DNA of 64,000 nucleotides from Nipponacmea schrenckii (Eukaryota > Mollusca > Gastropoda > Lottiidae). The stretch covers positions 25,096,317 to 25,160,316 of the forward strand of contig CM060202.1 of NCBI GenBank assembly GCA_030562195.1. Direction: 5' to 3'. Below the pieces are notes generated by a model. It was not told the origin of the DNA and ran no database searches. It saw only the letters and a program-made list of their open reading frames with translations. A program made the position numbers and the translations under genes. Of the stretch, positions 33,700 through 45,044 are shown in pieces (within the stretch, counting starts at the first letter, position 1; each line of letters begins with the position of its first letter).

Positions 33700-33965
33700 T
33701 TGTTGTTTCTAAAGTTTCATGGTAGCTATAATATACAGGTGTGTTAAATTTGAACATTATGTGACGAAATGTTTTTACTAATATAAACATGATCTACTAG
33801 TAGTGTAATGCAAACAAGTTGTCTGTAACCAAATCTTTGATTGAAAAATTCCCCTTTATAATATAGTCAACAAGATTTTTCTTATTCAAAAAATAACCTC
33901 TCGAACAATTGGAGAAATAAATCTAATGGATAAAGGGTTGGTCTTTAGATAACAATTACGTTAAT
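33700..33965 (-). pseudogene. Non-LTR retrotransposon endonuclease fragment
   Basis: On the minus strand the text DHVYISKNISSHN (about 33770-33810) matches DHVYISRNIPTHN of the endonuclease fragment at 47034-47417, and the flanking gtagctataatanacaggt also matches. Only the end of the endonuclease domain is left. Confidence 0.6.
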
Positions 33966-34399
33966 ATTCTTACGTTAATATATTGAAATATATCTATATC
34001 AAGACCAATACCTTGTTCTATGTGAATAGTAACTCTTTAAGCAAGGTGTAATGGAAACTGGCATCTAACATCGCCTTTGTATTTAATATGGGGGCAAAGG
34101 ATAAGAAATTAACATTAACTTATAATCAACTCAACCCATTTTGACTTTATGACCTTTTACATAATCTTCTTAACTCTTCTTGTGACATTCATATCTGTTT
34201 AATTAGGCGTGGATACTCTAAACGATTTTTACGAAACAAAAAATTCCACCTTAGCATAGATAGCAGCTTAAAATAGAATTTTTGCCGAAGAACCTCCAAG
34301 CTCCAGGCTCAACCAGATGCAAAAAATTTCCCTTTATATCAGAAACTCATTATTTTTTAAGTAAATCTACGAATAAAAGATACCCGATTCAAGAGCACC

Positions 34400-34565
34400 T
34401 AACTTGAATGTAATATACTTAATTTCGTGTAAAAAATGTCCCAAACAATATATCGGAGAAACAAAGAACAAATTAGTCACTCGAATTAATGCTCACGGAT
34501 CAGACAAGCCTGTTTCTAATCATTTCAATCTTGGCGACCATACACTTGACGATCTTACCCTAACC
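34400..34565 (+). pseudogene. GIY-YIG endonuclease fragment, Penelope-like element
   Basis: One frame reads CKKCPKQYIGETKNKLVTRI and then NAHGSDKPVSNHFNLGDHTL. The Y-I-G-E-T-K-x-x-L-x-x-R-I-x-x-H pattern is the GIY-YIG nuclease found at the C-terminus of Penelope-like retroelements. The upstream RT is not recognisable. The text after 34565 no longer matches. Confidence 0.65.
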
Positions 34566-35339
34566 AACTGAGCGCATGGAAATCGACTTGCCCGGAGATG
34601 AAACAAGCAAATTCCGTCAATTTAAAGAGGCCCATTAGATTGAGACATTGAATACAGCAAGACCCATAGGACTTAATATTCACAATAGTGCGGGCATAAC
34701 ACCCTTTTTCGTCCCATTCAATACAACCAGTAATAAAGCAAGCAAGATAGTTCCTCAGAAATATCCTCATGTCTATAATCAGAACTTAAATGACAATCTT
34801 GTTCATCGCAAACTAAAATCAATCTGAACTTAACAGGTACTATACTTCTTGCCCTTTGGGCGAATTATTATTTTTTTCTAATTTCAGATCAGAAGAGAAG
34901 AAAACATTCCAATAGACTCAGATCCCCATTTCTCTATAAAATATGTGTTCCACCCTAGGCCTGTGGGGAGATTCAAACCCTTCCTTCCCCGAAATCAAAA
35001 TAAATTTTGTAAAAGTTCTTACATCTCATACTTTCAGAAAGAATAAATTTTCATAGGAAGACAGTCTTTGTATTGTTTGTGTCAAGTATGGTCATATACA
35101 TCAGAATTATCGGGACAAGAACATTTGTGTGCAACAGGCTTCATTCGACCTCTTTGCAAGATGAATATTTTATTTACAAGATTCAGAAGGAAGACGGAAA
35201 GTGACTCTGTGTAGATATTGGCTACTACTCAATCTGATCATACCCTGATGGTTATATATACAAGACAAACCCGAACACAAAAAATTTTGCTCTGTTATTG
35301 CTGATGGACCATGACGTACCATGTTCGTACGTACCAACC

Positions 35340-35530
35340 CTATCGAAAATTGTGACTTGTTCAAAGTTATTGCCCTTGTTCTTGGATAATTTTAGCACAC
35401 AATTGAGATGTGGTGTTTTCATGGATTTTGATGGAACTTTGTGTGAAGTGTTTGTAATAACCAAAGGATGAGCTCAATTGAAAATCAGGCAAATCGAAAA
35501 ATATTTATTTGAGTTATTGCCCTCGAATAT
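35340..35530. repeat. Fragment of the hairpin-ended repeat family, second unit type
   Basis: Contains atggattttgatggaa, tttgtaataaccaaaggatga, ttgaaaatcaggcaaatcg and gagttattgccct, the same unit as at 45060-45640 and 48460-48690. It is a single partial unit without ends. Confidence 0.6.
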
Positions 35531-35837
35531 TATTGTACCACAAATAACAAAAATTCTGAGTTCTGATTGGTCGAAATACATGGGGTTTAATAGCAATTTG
35601 ACATCATGTCTGTGCAATTTGGCGTATTAATTTCAGCGAACTAGTTACAAATCTTGTTAATGTTAATGATATAAAGGATGTCTTCTTTTTCATTCGATAG
35701 CGCACGTGCAGTTTGTTGTTATGTGCGTCATACTGCACCTAACGTCATAAAAACCGAATAGCCCATGTCTAAATTATCCATAAAAAAAGAGTCCGGGAAC
35801 AAAATCATCACAATTTGTGGTACAATTCCGATAAACG

Positions 35838-35990
35838 ACTTTCTGTTTTAGATTTAGAGGGGGTTTATTCGATATTTAACCATGCTTGAATATACCATTA
35901 GAGACCCTCGACCGCAAGCGGTCTCGGGATCTAATGATTCAAGCATGGTTAAATATCGAATAAACCCCCTCTAAATCTAAAACAGAAAGT
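35838..35990. repeat. 153-bp near-perfect palindrome
   Basis: The left arm begins actttctgttttagattt and the right arm ends with its exact complement; the outer arms match over 54 bp without a mismatch that I can see. The central part (cattagagaccctcgaccgc...gcggtctcgggatctaatg) is itself largely self-complementary, so the whole 153 bp could form one cruciform. The flanks do not continue the symmetry. Confidence 0.9.
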
Positions 35991-36439
35991 GTTTATCTTC
36001 TAATTAAATGCCAAAACCGAACCTAAACATTTATCGACACGCAAGTTTTTCTTGCTCCCTTCTGTTAAACTTTAGTGGCGAATTGGGGAATATACTCACC
36101 GTGGTCATCACTTATAACGAACATGCCTATACCGAAAAACGGTAATAACGAACAAATTTAAAAGTCCCGTTTTTCACTACACTAATTTCATTGAAAAATA
36201 TATGGATAAAACGAAATGCTAGTAGCGAATTTTTGGTAATAGCGAACATAAATTGACACTCTGTACCAAAATTAATGGTTATTACGAACGGATTAGTCAT
36301 AATTAAGCGATAATCTCAATCGGCCCCAATCACGGCAATAAATTGTCAAACAATTGCACACCTCCCTACTCCCACATTGTAACAAATTAGTGACATATCA
36401 ATTATTATTTATCAAATTATATATAATACATATATTTGA

Positions 36440-36620
36440 TACAAATGATTACCTAAAATCCAGGTTAAATGGAATACTAGTGCCAATACCAAAAAGTGGG
36501 GATATCAATAATCCTGATAATTTTCGAGGCATCAGTCTTTGCAAAATTATTTTCAAACATAATTAATTCTTGACTGTATACCTGGGTGGAAGGAAATAAT
36601 AAAATCCTAAACTTTCAATT
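36440..36620 (+). pseudogene. Non-LTR retrotransposon RT N-terminal fragment
   Basis: Text RLNGILVPIPKSGDINNPDN followed by FRGISLCKIIFK is the typical opening of a non-LTR reverse transcriptase (P-I-x-K-x-G ... N-x-R-G-I-x-L). Shortly after comes FQFGFRKKH-like sequence in another frame. The catalytic core is not present. Confidence 0.75.
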
Positions 36621-37189
36621 CGGCTTCCAAAAAGAAAAGGGTACTATTTATTCCAACGGTGTTAAAAATTCTACCCTGAACCGAACTGAAAAGTAGTTTT
36701 GTGCTTTCATCTATTGAAAGAAATGTTTTGATACAAATTATGCAAAATTAGAACCGACACAAAAATTATTCGTTTTATTGGAAAGTAACGGTAAATTTAA
36801 GAATGCACAAAAAAGAATGTCTGAAAAGAGACTAAAGGCTTTAAACTGTTCATTTGTTCAAACCAGTAACGTTATCCTGCAACCGATTCGATGTGTCATT
36901 TATTTGACTGTCTCATAGCACTAATATATTTAACTATGGTTGTGAACTATGGGGGTTCTATGATATTTTAGAGGCATTCTATTGGTTTAAACTGTAGACA
37001 TGGTTATCCAAAAACAATTTGTCATCGGCCTTCGGGTACTTGATAACCGTTGGTAAATCTATTAATAGCCAAAATATATAAAAGAAAATAAATCCGTTTC
37101 ACTCGTCAAACCACGAAATTACCTCTATCCTGGAAGTTTTTATATTGGACGATAATTTGGAATTTTATTATTTTTTGAACTGTGTTTGG

Positions 37190-39590
37190 TCAGGGAATAT
37201 ATAAATAACGTATTAATTACTGTAAATAGTTAACCAACACAAAACATGGGGGTCTGTATTATATTAAAATTGTTAGTGTGTATCATTTCAAGGAAATAAT
37301 ACAGTCATTTGAATATTAGTTACATAATGACTGGGTTACTCTATTATAATATCTAGCTAGGGTCTGTAACTTTCAAGGCCATAACCAGGTCGTTTGCATA
37401 CTAGTTTTATGAAAAGTTTCTCTCTTGTTATAGAGCTATAGGATCTTTCATTGAAATATTACAGTCACATGAATATCAGTTTCAGAATGTGTCTGTTATA
37501 TTATAGCGATATGGAGGAAATAATAGTCATAATGGATAAAAATTGTAGTTCATTTAAAGTTTTACTAACAAAGCTAGAGGTGATATCATAGTACGAAAGA
37601 AAAAACTCATCTTCGGAGGTGCGGAAAATCTCCATAAAGCCAAGGCCTAGTTTTTCTGACTCTACTCCATACAATAACTGTCAGGATATCTAACAAAGGC
37701 TGGAAATGAGGCTGGTGTTTCAGACTAGTTTCATTACAGTAATTTTTTATTGTTAAGAAAGTTATACTAATGTAACGTATTTAAAAGCATGTGGTTATAG
37801 AGCTTAGTTTATTCGTATTGAGTTTATCTGTGACCTAAACATTTTTTTATTTCGTTATTATGATAATTTATTGATCGTCTGTTAAGATTGGCAAAGTCGC
37901 CGGACATAATGGGCTAATTCCAGTCTTAGGCCCTGTTTATATGGAGCGGGCTGGCCCGGTTGGGCGGGCTGGCTCGTTTGCCGGGATACTCGGACGTGAC
38001 GTCATCCTCACACTTTTCTTTTGACTTAAAATATTCATCTTTATATGGACAACGGGCTGGCCCGCTCTACCGGGCTCCCCGGCTTTTTGATGAATTTTTC
38101 ATCATTCAGCCTGGGCTTACTACCTATGACGCATGCGTACAGCACACACAGCAACAAAAAAAATGGCGTCGTGTAAAAACAACAAGAAGAGAAAACTTGG
38201 GACAAATAATGAATATGTGTCAAAAAAAGAGTTATGTTGGAACCAAGAGATGAACACTGTCTATTTCTCACACTAGAGCAGAACGTAATACAATATCTGT
38301 TCTTGTTGTTGGCGTAAGACATTATATGCATAGGCGTACGGGAGGGGGGAGCAGGGGCTCGGCTCGATCATATTCGGGCAAAATTCTCGACATATTCGGG
38401 CACTGAAAGTTCCCGAGTCTTCTTGTTTTTTTTAGAAAAAAAATACCCACTAATATTGCCGGGAACCGATTCCTGCCCGAATCTCCAGATTCTATTGAAG
38501 CAAAATGCACAAATTTTGGGCACAAATCTCTCCCACGCCCCCAGTTTCAAAACCTCCCGAACGCCTATGATTAAATGCGCCTAAAATAACATTAAAATGA
38601 GCAAATAAAACTCCAAATACAGCCAGGAGAAGGTCAATGGTTCTGCAAATTCTACGAGCATTCTTGTGAACCGCCATTTTGTTAAAATATTATCGTGACG
38701 CAATAGTTATGAATGTCATTAAACGGGCCATCTCACTGCCATGTAAACGTTGGAAATTTCAGCCCGGGTATACATAAACGGTTGTGTTTTTCAGCCTGCC
38801 TGTCCGGGCCAGCTCGTCGACACGGGCCAGCCTGCTTCATATAAACAGGGCCTTAGACTTGAAAAGAAATTAAAACATTACCTGATTTTAGACAGCATAT
38901 CAGTATTACAATTATCCACAGCATTTTATTTCTCTCACTAATTGATAAAGAAAACAGTATAAAGCAATAGATAAAATGATCAAGCGGTGGTTTATAACAT
39001 TCCCAATCCTACACCGACGTTTCGTTTCATCAATGAGATCAAACGAACTCCAGTGAAAGTTACGCTTGCCCTCTACAACGTATCGCGGAATTTAATAGAT
39101 TCAGCTGTACGGAAACTTATGAAATAAGCTGTGTACATTCGACTCAATCTTCTTTAGTTTCCGTGCTTTGAATAAAAGGCCATTGATCATTATTTTCCGT
39201 GAGTTTAATAATCAGCATATTTTCTACAAAGGTGAAAAGTGGGTGAAAAGTCTGGTTGTTTTTAATTAAAATTTTATTCCACAATGGTGGAAAGTATTTT
39301 AAGAAAGTAATTTCACAAGATTTTTGAAAAGAAGAAGAACAAAATGCTATTAATTAGACCGGATAAAATGTGTTATGTAACTAATTTGTATCATCTGATA
39401 ACATTTGTATCGAGTTATTGCTATAGAAACACTAGTATAGTTCAAATTAAGAACTTCATAAAATATTGGGCTATTTTGTGACAATTGCATGCCCGATTGT
39501 GACCAACAAGTAACAACGTTTATCGAAACGTGGTGCATAAAAACATTTATATTTTATTTGACCTGCATTTTACCTAATTTTCATAGTTTA
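37190..39590 (+). pseudogene. Remnant D of the Ig gene family: 5' flank and intron 1, no exon
   Basis: Three matches in order link this region to genes A and C. The stretch 37190-37500 matches 5880-6250 (upstream of A). The stretch 37869-39230 matches 7098-7510 (upstream of A), once the MITE at 37929-38852 is removed. The stretch 39345-39580 matches 61370-61530 in intron 1 of C (gctattaattagaccg, atgcccgattgtgac, aacatttatattttatttga). The promoter-like segment and signal-peptide exon that should lie between the second and third parts are absent, so D is a deletion-bearing paralogue. It ends where the gypsy element begins. Confidence 0.65.
37929..38852. mobile_element. Non-autonomous PIF/Harbinger-type MITE
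   Basis: The 924-bp insert has 30-bp terminal inverted repeats starting ggccctgtttatatg, with two mismatches between the ends. It is flanked by tta on both sides (37926-37928 and 38853-38855). The paralogous site upstream of gene A (near 7170) reads ccagtctcagacttagg without the insert. Removing the element plus one tta here restores ccagtcttagacttg. A TTA/TWA duplication and GG...CC ends fit PIF/Harbinger. Near-terminal cgggctggcccg words recur inside both ends. No transposase is visible. Confidence 0.9.
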
Positions 39591-39611
39591 TTTTTTTTAT
39601 TTTTTTTTTTT

Positions 39612-39862
39612 TATACACTCAGAGTCCGTTCGAAGCATCAGTAGCTCTCTACTAGGTAATTTTAATATACTTATTAGATACGTTTTTGTATTGATGTTCA
39701 TTGATTTGGTTATGGGTACAAACTGTTTCTAGTTACGTTTTGTATGCACGATTATTGTAGCACGCTTATTGTAATCAGTTGAATAAAAAGGCTTGAAGTG
39801 TCTGGTCGAGGTCTGTAATGTCGGTCCGTCTATAAGTAGTCAAGATACTACAATTGGCGACG
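39612..39862 (+). repeat. Putative 5' LTR and primer-binding region of the second gypsy element
   Basis: The sequence ending tcaagatactaca is followed by attggcgacgag, which resembles the tRNA primer-binding site that starts just after the 5' LTR in many Ty3/gypsy elements. The gag ATG follows at about 39885. An aataaaa poly(A) signal near 39783 is compatible with an LTR R region. I could not find a second LTR, so its left end is uncertain. Confidence 0.5.
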
Positions 39863-40145
39863 AGTTTTGTTATAGTATTCTTTCATGAGAATGGCTGAAA
39901 ATCACCTAGGAATAGGTGAATTCGACGAAACCAAACATGGAACAGCTATATTGAAAGGTTAAACCAATATTTTATAGTTAACGACACACAAGACGATAAG
40001 AAACTACCAAATTTGCTTATGCTAATTGGAGCAAAAACCTACGGTTTATTAAAGAATCTTCTAGACCCAGAATTACCAATCGCAAAACAGTATGATGAAT
40101 TGGTGCAGGTTTTGAAAAATCATTTCAGTCCCACACCATTGATCA
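39863..40145 (+). pseudogene. Second Ty3/gypsy element: gag, 5' half
   Basis: After the start near 39885 a one-base frame change leads into YIERLNQYFIVND and DDKKLPNLLMLIGAKTYGLL, then DELVQVLKNHFSPTPL. This is the N-terminal gag of a common gypsy family (K02A2.6-like polyproteins). It is cut at about 40145 by a hairpin-ended repeat and resumes near 49450 as FKRFQFYNRLQKEGES, so about 9.3 kb was inserted into it. Confidence 0.82.
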
Positions 40146-40873
40146 TTTTTATACGCCCACATGGAAATGTGGACGTATATTGTCGTCGCCACTGTCCGTC
40201 CGTCCGTCGGTCCGTCCACATTTGTTGTATCCACAATAGAGGCTACAGTTTTTATCTGATCTTAATGAAACTTGGTATACATGTATATATTGATGATATC
40301 TCGGTCAAGTTCGAAAATGGAAATTATCGCATGAATGGTTTTTGAGTAATTGCCCTTGACTTAGTAAAAACGCGTCAAGTTTAGGTTGTATCCAGAATAG
40401 AGGCTACAGTTTTTATCCGATCTTAATGAAACTTGGTATACATGTATATATTGATGATATCTCGGTCAAGTTCGAAAATGGAAAATATCGCATAAACGGT
40501 TTTTGAGTTATTGCCCTTGACTTAGTAAAAACGCGTCAAATTTGGGTTGTATCCACAATAGAGGCTACAGTTTTTATTCGATCTTAATGAAACTTGGTAT
40601 ACATGTAAATATTGATGATATCTCGGTCAAGTTTGAAAATGGAAAATATCGCATGAACGGTTTTTGAGTTATTGCCCTTGACTTAGTAAAAACGCGTCAA
40701 ATTTGGGTTGTATCCATAATAGAGGCTACAGTTTTTATCCGATCTTAATGAAACTTGGTATACATGTATATATTGATGATATCTCGGTCAAGTTAGAAAA
40801 TGGAAACTATCACATGAACGGTTTTTGAGTAATTGCCCTTGACTTAGTAAAAACGCGTCAAGTTTGGGTTGTA
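40146..40873. repeat. Hairpin-ended repeat with 161-bp internal units (left part)
   Basis: Opens with ttttatacgcccacat...atgtggacgtat, then a gtcc-repeat tract, then units of exactly 161 bp: ggttgtat occurs at 40384, 40545, 40706 and 40867. Each unit holds gaggctacagtttttat, cttaatgaaacttggtatac, tgatatctcggtcaag and gagttattgcccttgac. The repeat is cut by the IS3EU-like element at 40874 and resumes at 44485 with gttgtatccacaatag. Confidence 0.85.
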
Positions 40874-41306
40874 TATGGTGGCCCATGGCTGCCACATGTA
40901 GTTTGCAAAATTTCCTTTCATTTTTTTTCTTCACGAAAAAAAAAATAACTTTAATTTAATTTTTAAAATTATTTTATTTGAAATTTTTTAATTTCAATTT
41001 TAATTTTCAAAAATATTTTGTTTCAATTTAAAGTAAAATAAAAATGATTTTAATTTCAATTAAGTTCTTAAAATAAATTCAAAATATATTAATTTAAAGG
41101 AAATTTAAAAAGGAATAAAAAAAAAGAATTGAAATAAATAAAATGAAATTGAAATGAAAATAAACTAAATGATTTTAAAATGAAAGTTTAACTGTCCTAC
41201 AGCTGCCACAGAAATCTTTGTAGTCTGAAGTATTTGTTACCTCCCTTTAAAGATTCCTATGTCAAGGACGCTTAATTCTACTTTCGGTTTCTATAATTTC
41301 TAATCA

Positions 41307-41610
41307 TGTCTGCTAAGTGGAATCAGTATAAAGAAAATATGAAAACAAAACGAAATGGTGTCAAAGGGGGGAAAACAATCAGATAATCGTATATTGCAAG
41401 AGGAGGTCATGATAGTACAGCTTTTAACACCGAAGTATCTGGGAAGGCTCAAAAATATTCCAGAGTGGGTACTCGGGAATATGTTCCCTTTCCCTACGAT
41501 GAAGTAAACATCGCCAACATAAAGGAAGCATGCACACAACAGTATGCAGTTTCTGGTCTATCATGTAATGTTCTAGCGGGTGAGCAAGGACCCTCATGCC
41601 TTGGTATTGA
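41307..41610 (+). pseudogene. Unrecognised coding remnant inside the IS3EU-like element
   Basis: An ATG at 41307 opens SAKWNQYKENMKTKRNGVK, stops after about 27 codons, and a second frame then reads ARGGHDSTAFNTEVSGKAQK and YVPFPYDEVNIANIKEAC up to LAGEQGPSC. The composition looks like a real protein broken by a frameshift. I do not recognise a function. It lies just inside the left TIR, so it may be an element-encoded accessory protein. Confidence 0.4.
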
Positions 41611-42189
41611 CGTACTTTGAGATGCATTGCTCTGTATCCACGTAATTTTCCAGGGCCAACTAGGGGACTGTCTATTTGCCACTCGTGGTAATTTTAGCAA
41701 GGTCGCTATAGACTTCACTGTAATAAGTGGCACGTTTTTATATACCACGTGTTTTTTAAAAACGGACTTTTATGATGATTTCAATGTTTGAAGCTACTGT
41801 GTTGATGTAATAAATGTATTCAAAATGTAAAATATTAAGGCAGATTCCTGTGTTTGTTTCGCTAGGACTTCAGAAAAAAAGCAAGCGCTGAAATTTGTCA
41901 GCCATTTTCTAAACGGTTTATGGTTATTTTTATCCTTAACCTAAATGACCACGTGGCAAGTGCCTAAATATCATAGAGTATTATTAGCCAATTCTTTTTT
42001 GTGCGATTTCCAACTACTGTCGAGGGTCGAGATAATATGACTCCCATGGAACATCTGCGAAGGTTCTCCTCTTTCAATAGAAAGATATGAACAAGGACTA
42101 ATTTTGAAAGTTTGGTCGTATACACGCGTCACCTTCGTTCGTTGATCCGTCCGTGGATTCTCCTACAATTGTCTGTTAACACTCTAAAA

Positions 42190-42402
42190 CAGGGGTTCCT
42201 AATTAATTTGTCGTGTAGGCCAGATTAAAAAAGCATTTTGGTTGCCTAGCCTTACATTTCCCCGTTTCTTTATTTAGACACTGTTTCTAAAAAATCATGT
42301 TTTAACCCTTTGAAAAAAATCAAAACTTCTGTGGGCCGAATGGAATCTTTTCGATAGGGCCGGGTCGTATCTGGCCAACAGGCCGGAGTTTGGGAACCCC
42401 TG
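42190..42402. mobile_element. hAT-type MITE, 213 bp
   Basis: Ends caggggttcctaa and tttgggaacccctg form a short inverted repeat. The flanks ctctaaaa and ctctagaa are an 8-bp duplication with one mismatch. It lies inside the IS3EU-like element. Confidence 0.8.
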
Positions 42403-43648
42403 CTCTAGAAGGTACAATTCTTGACGGATTTTGACGATACTGTATTTTTATTTTGCAGAACGCGACTGGGAATGGAACAGATTTATACCTTTAATCTGAT
42501 TTTTGTGGAACGGAACAAGATCATAATCTCCGTTACTTTTCATTTAACCAGTATACTCATCTGGTAACAAACTTCTGCAATTCAAATTCCCTTTTTCTCT
42601 CACTTGACATCAAACACTCGCATTAGACATGCCGTGACTAGGGTCTACTCCTAGGGCCTAGCACCACTTTTGTCTGTCACACCGAGATTTGCAACCGACT
42701 GCACAACCCGACTAGACGAGAAGAAAACAACAAATGTAACACGTTTCGGCCAGAATATTATTGTCTACCAACGATTTAGATTATCTTGTTCCCGTTCCGT
42801 TCCCCAAAATAAAGATAAGGAGCATATCTGTACTTTCAGGAACGGGACAGAATATACCCTGTTCCGTTCCTTTCCGTTGGTTGGTTTGTTCCGTTTCGTT
42901 CCACAAAATACAAATAGCCTTACATCCAACCATTGGTTTACGTAGGCCCATGATATGAAACAAAATAGTCCTATTGTCTTATTATTTTACTATTTTATGC
43001 TTACTATATTGTGAAAATTCCTGAAAAGAACGAGTTTATGGATAACGGTATTACCTACAGGCATTGATATTTATCTATATAATCACAAAACACTAACCTA
43101 TTATTACCTCAAGAGGCTCCCTCCTCAGGCTTTTTTTTACATAAACCCCTACCCCGTAGCATTCTGATAAATTTAGAGCACTGAGGTTTTGTTGAAGTTA
43201 TGGGCCGCTTTCGTTAATCATTAAAGATTTACATTCTAGTAGGCCTATATAGTATCGTTTGCGATTGTTCACTTCTTTGTATCCGGAGTATATAAGTCGG
43301 ATCTTGTAACACCCTTTGGTGCATACACAATGCCTCTTAATAAGGGCCTTAGAATTATTTAATTCAGAGAAAAAAAATTATTATGGCATGCTAAATTTAA
43401 TAACGCCCAGTCAATTCGATATGATATATAAACATCACATTGCGTCCTTGAGGTCTAAACTGACCCTGACCTTTGAAATCCTACTTTCATTTTATAGTTT
43501 ATTAATATTTAGTTTTACTGGAATACTTATATGGGTTTAATAGTAATAATGATCAAAATGCATGCCCGAAAAAATGTGTATTCCAAAATACTAATTTTAT
43601 GTAATTTTAAGTTTTACCACGCGTGGAGTATAGCCATTTAAACGGCAT

Positions 43649-43927
43649 TTAGCTATTTGCCACTAGTGGTAAATATCTCTTGCCGCCATCTAATTCACTT
43701 TGAACGGTAGTTTTAATTCTTTCGATATCTACACATTTATCGATATAATATATATTGAAATACCTCAATCGCCTGTCTAAACTCTGAATACTCCGTGAGT
43801 ATTGGCTATAATTTTTCTCTACGATCGGCAATATTTCTGACCTTTTTAGATTTTGATTCACAAACTCATTTAAACATTTTCTTAGTTCATCATCATGCCT
43901 CCAACCTACGTCATATCTTGTTGCCAT
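43649..43927 (-). pseudogene. N-terminal fragment of an integrase-like transposase
   Basis: An uninterrupted 92-residue reading frame begins MATRYDVGWRHDDELRKCL. It contains IQSLDRRLRYFNIYYIDK and then VDIERIKTTVQSELDGG. The helix-turn-helix-like start and the R-R-L-R-x-F ... V-x-x-E-L-x-G segment resemble a class of eukaryotic transposases with an IS3-type (rve) catalytic core. Just after SELDGG the frame ends in an inserted or deleted stretch (taccactagtggca), so the DDE core is missing and no catalytic residues can be seen. Confidence 0.5.
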
Positions 43928-44084
43928 AACTTTAAATCACTTTATTTTCGCATAAAAATAAGATTAAAATTAGTAAAAGTGGAAAGAATGATCTAAACAT
44001 AGACTTGGTTTTCCAGAAGAAAAGAGCATAACCAATTTCAGGTCTGGAGAATCAGGAATAAATATTAATAGCTTTTCTAATTTT

Positions 44085-45044
44085 TTAACACAAGAGAGTT
44101 CATTGCGGGAGATAACACATACTACAGACTACAGTAATTTCTGTGGCAGCTGTAGGGCAGTCATTTTAATTTTCTTTTACTTTACTTTCATTTCGTTTTT
44201 GTTTTAATTTAAAATTAAAGTCACTTTGATTTTATTTTTCATTTTTTTTTTAAATTAAAATGAAACAATTTTTATTTTATTTCTATTTTATTTTAAGAAC
44301 TAAATTGAAATCATTTTTATTTTACTTTAAATTGAAACAAAATATTTTTGAAAATTAAAATTGAAATTAAAAAATTTGAAATAAAATAATTTTAAAGATT
44401 AAATTAAAAATTACTTTTTTTTTTGAAAAAAAAAAAATGAAAGGAAATTTTGAAAACTACATGTGGCAGCCATGGGCCACCATAGTTGTATCCACAATAG
44501 AGGCTACAGTTTTTATACGCCCACACATAAATGTGGGCGTATATTGTAGTCTATCTGTCTATTTTTAACACAAGAGAGTTCATTGCGGGAGATAACACAT
44601 ACTACAGACTACAGTAATTTCTGTGGCAGCTGTAGGGCAGTCATTTTAATTTTCTTTTACTTTACTTTCATTTCGTTTTTGTTTTAATTTAAAATTAAAG
44701 TCACTTTGATTTTATTTTTCATTTTTTTTTTAAATTAAAATGAAACAATTTTTATTTTATTTCTATTTTATTTTAAGAACTAAATTGAAATTAAATTCAT
44801 TTTTATTTTACTTTAAATTGAAACAAAATATTTTTGAAAATTAAAATTGAAATTAAAAAATTTGAAATAAAATAATTTTAAAGATTAAATTAAAAATTAC
44901 TTTTTTTTTTGAAAAAAAAAATGAAAGGAAATTTTGAAAACTACATGTGGCAGCCATGGGCCACCATAGTTGTATCCACAATAGAGGCTACAGTTTTTAT
45001 ACGCCCACACATAAATGTGGGCGTATATTGTAGTCTATCTGTCT
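44085..45044. repeat. 480-bp tandem duplication covering the right TIR of the IS3EU-like element
   Basis: The stretch from atttttaacacaagagagtt (copy 1 near 44085, copy 2 near 44565) is repeated nearly exactly with period 480. It includes the right TIR, the flank gttgtatccacaatagaggc and the first bases of a tacgcccac hairpin. The second copy has a few extra bases within an attgaaatt tract. This duplicates one transposon end plus adjacent host repeat and probably arose by unequal exchange or replication slippage. Confidence 0.85.

Larger units (their letters stand above)
40874..44484. mobile_element. IS3EU-like DNA transposon with terminal inverted repeats of about 370 bp
   Basis: The ends are tatggtggcccatggctgcc and its complement; complementarity continues through AT-rich sequence to about 41240 on the left and 44105 on the right. 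The flanking 6-bp duplication is gttgta (40868-40873 and 44485-44490). Removing the insert restores the 161-bp unit of the host repeat. A 6-bp duplication and TAYGG-type ends match what I recall for the IS3EU superfamily; the minus-strand protein at 43649-43927 supports this. A hAT MITE (42190-42402) is nested inside. The family name is tentative, the element borders are firm. Confidence 0.75.

Noticed and set aside
41494..41748. Minus-strand open frames near 41300-41750
   Set aside because: The plus strand of the same stretch reads as a better, broken protein (YVPFPYDEVNIANIKEAC), so the minus frames look like shadows.
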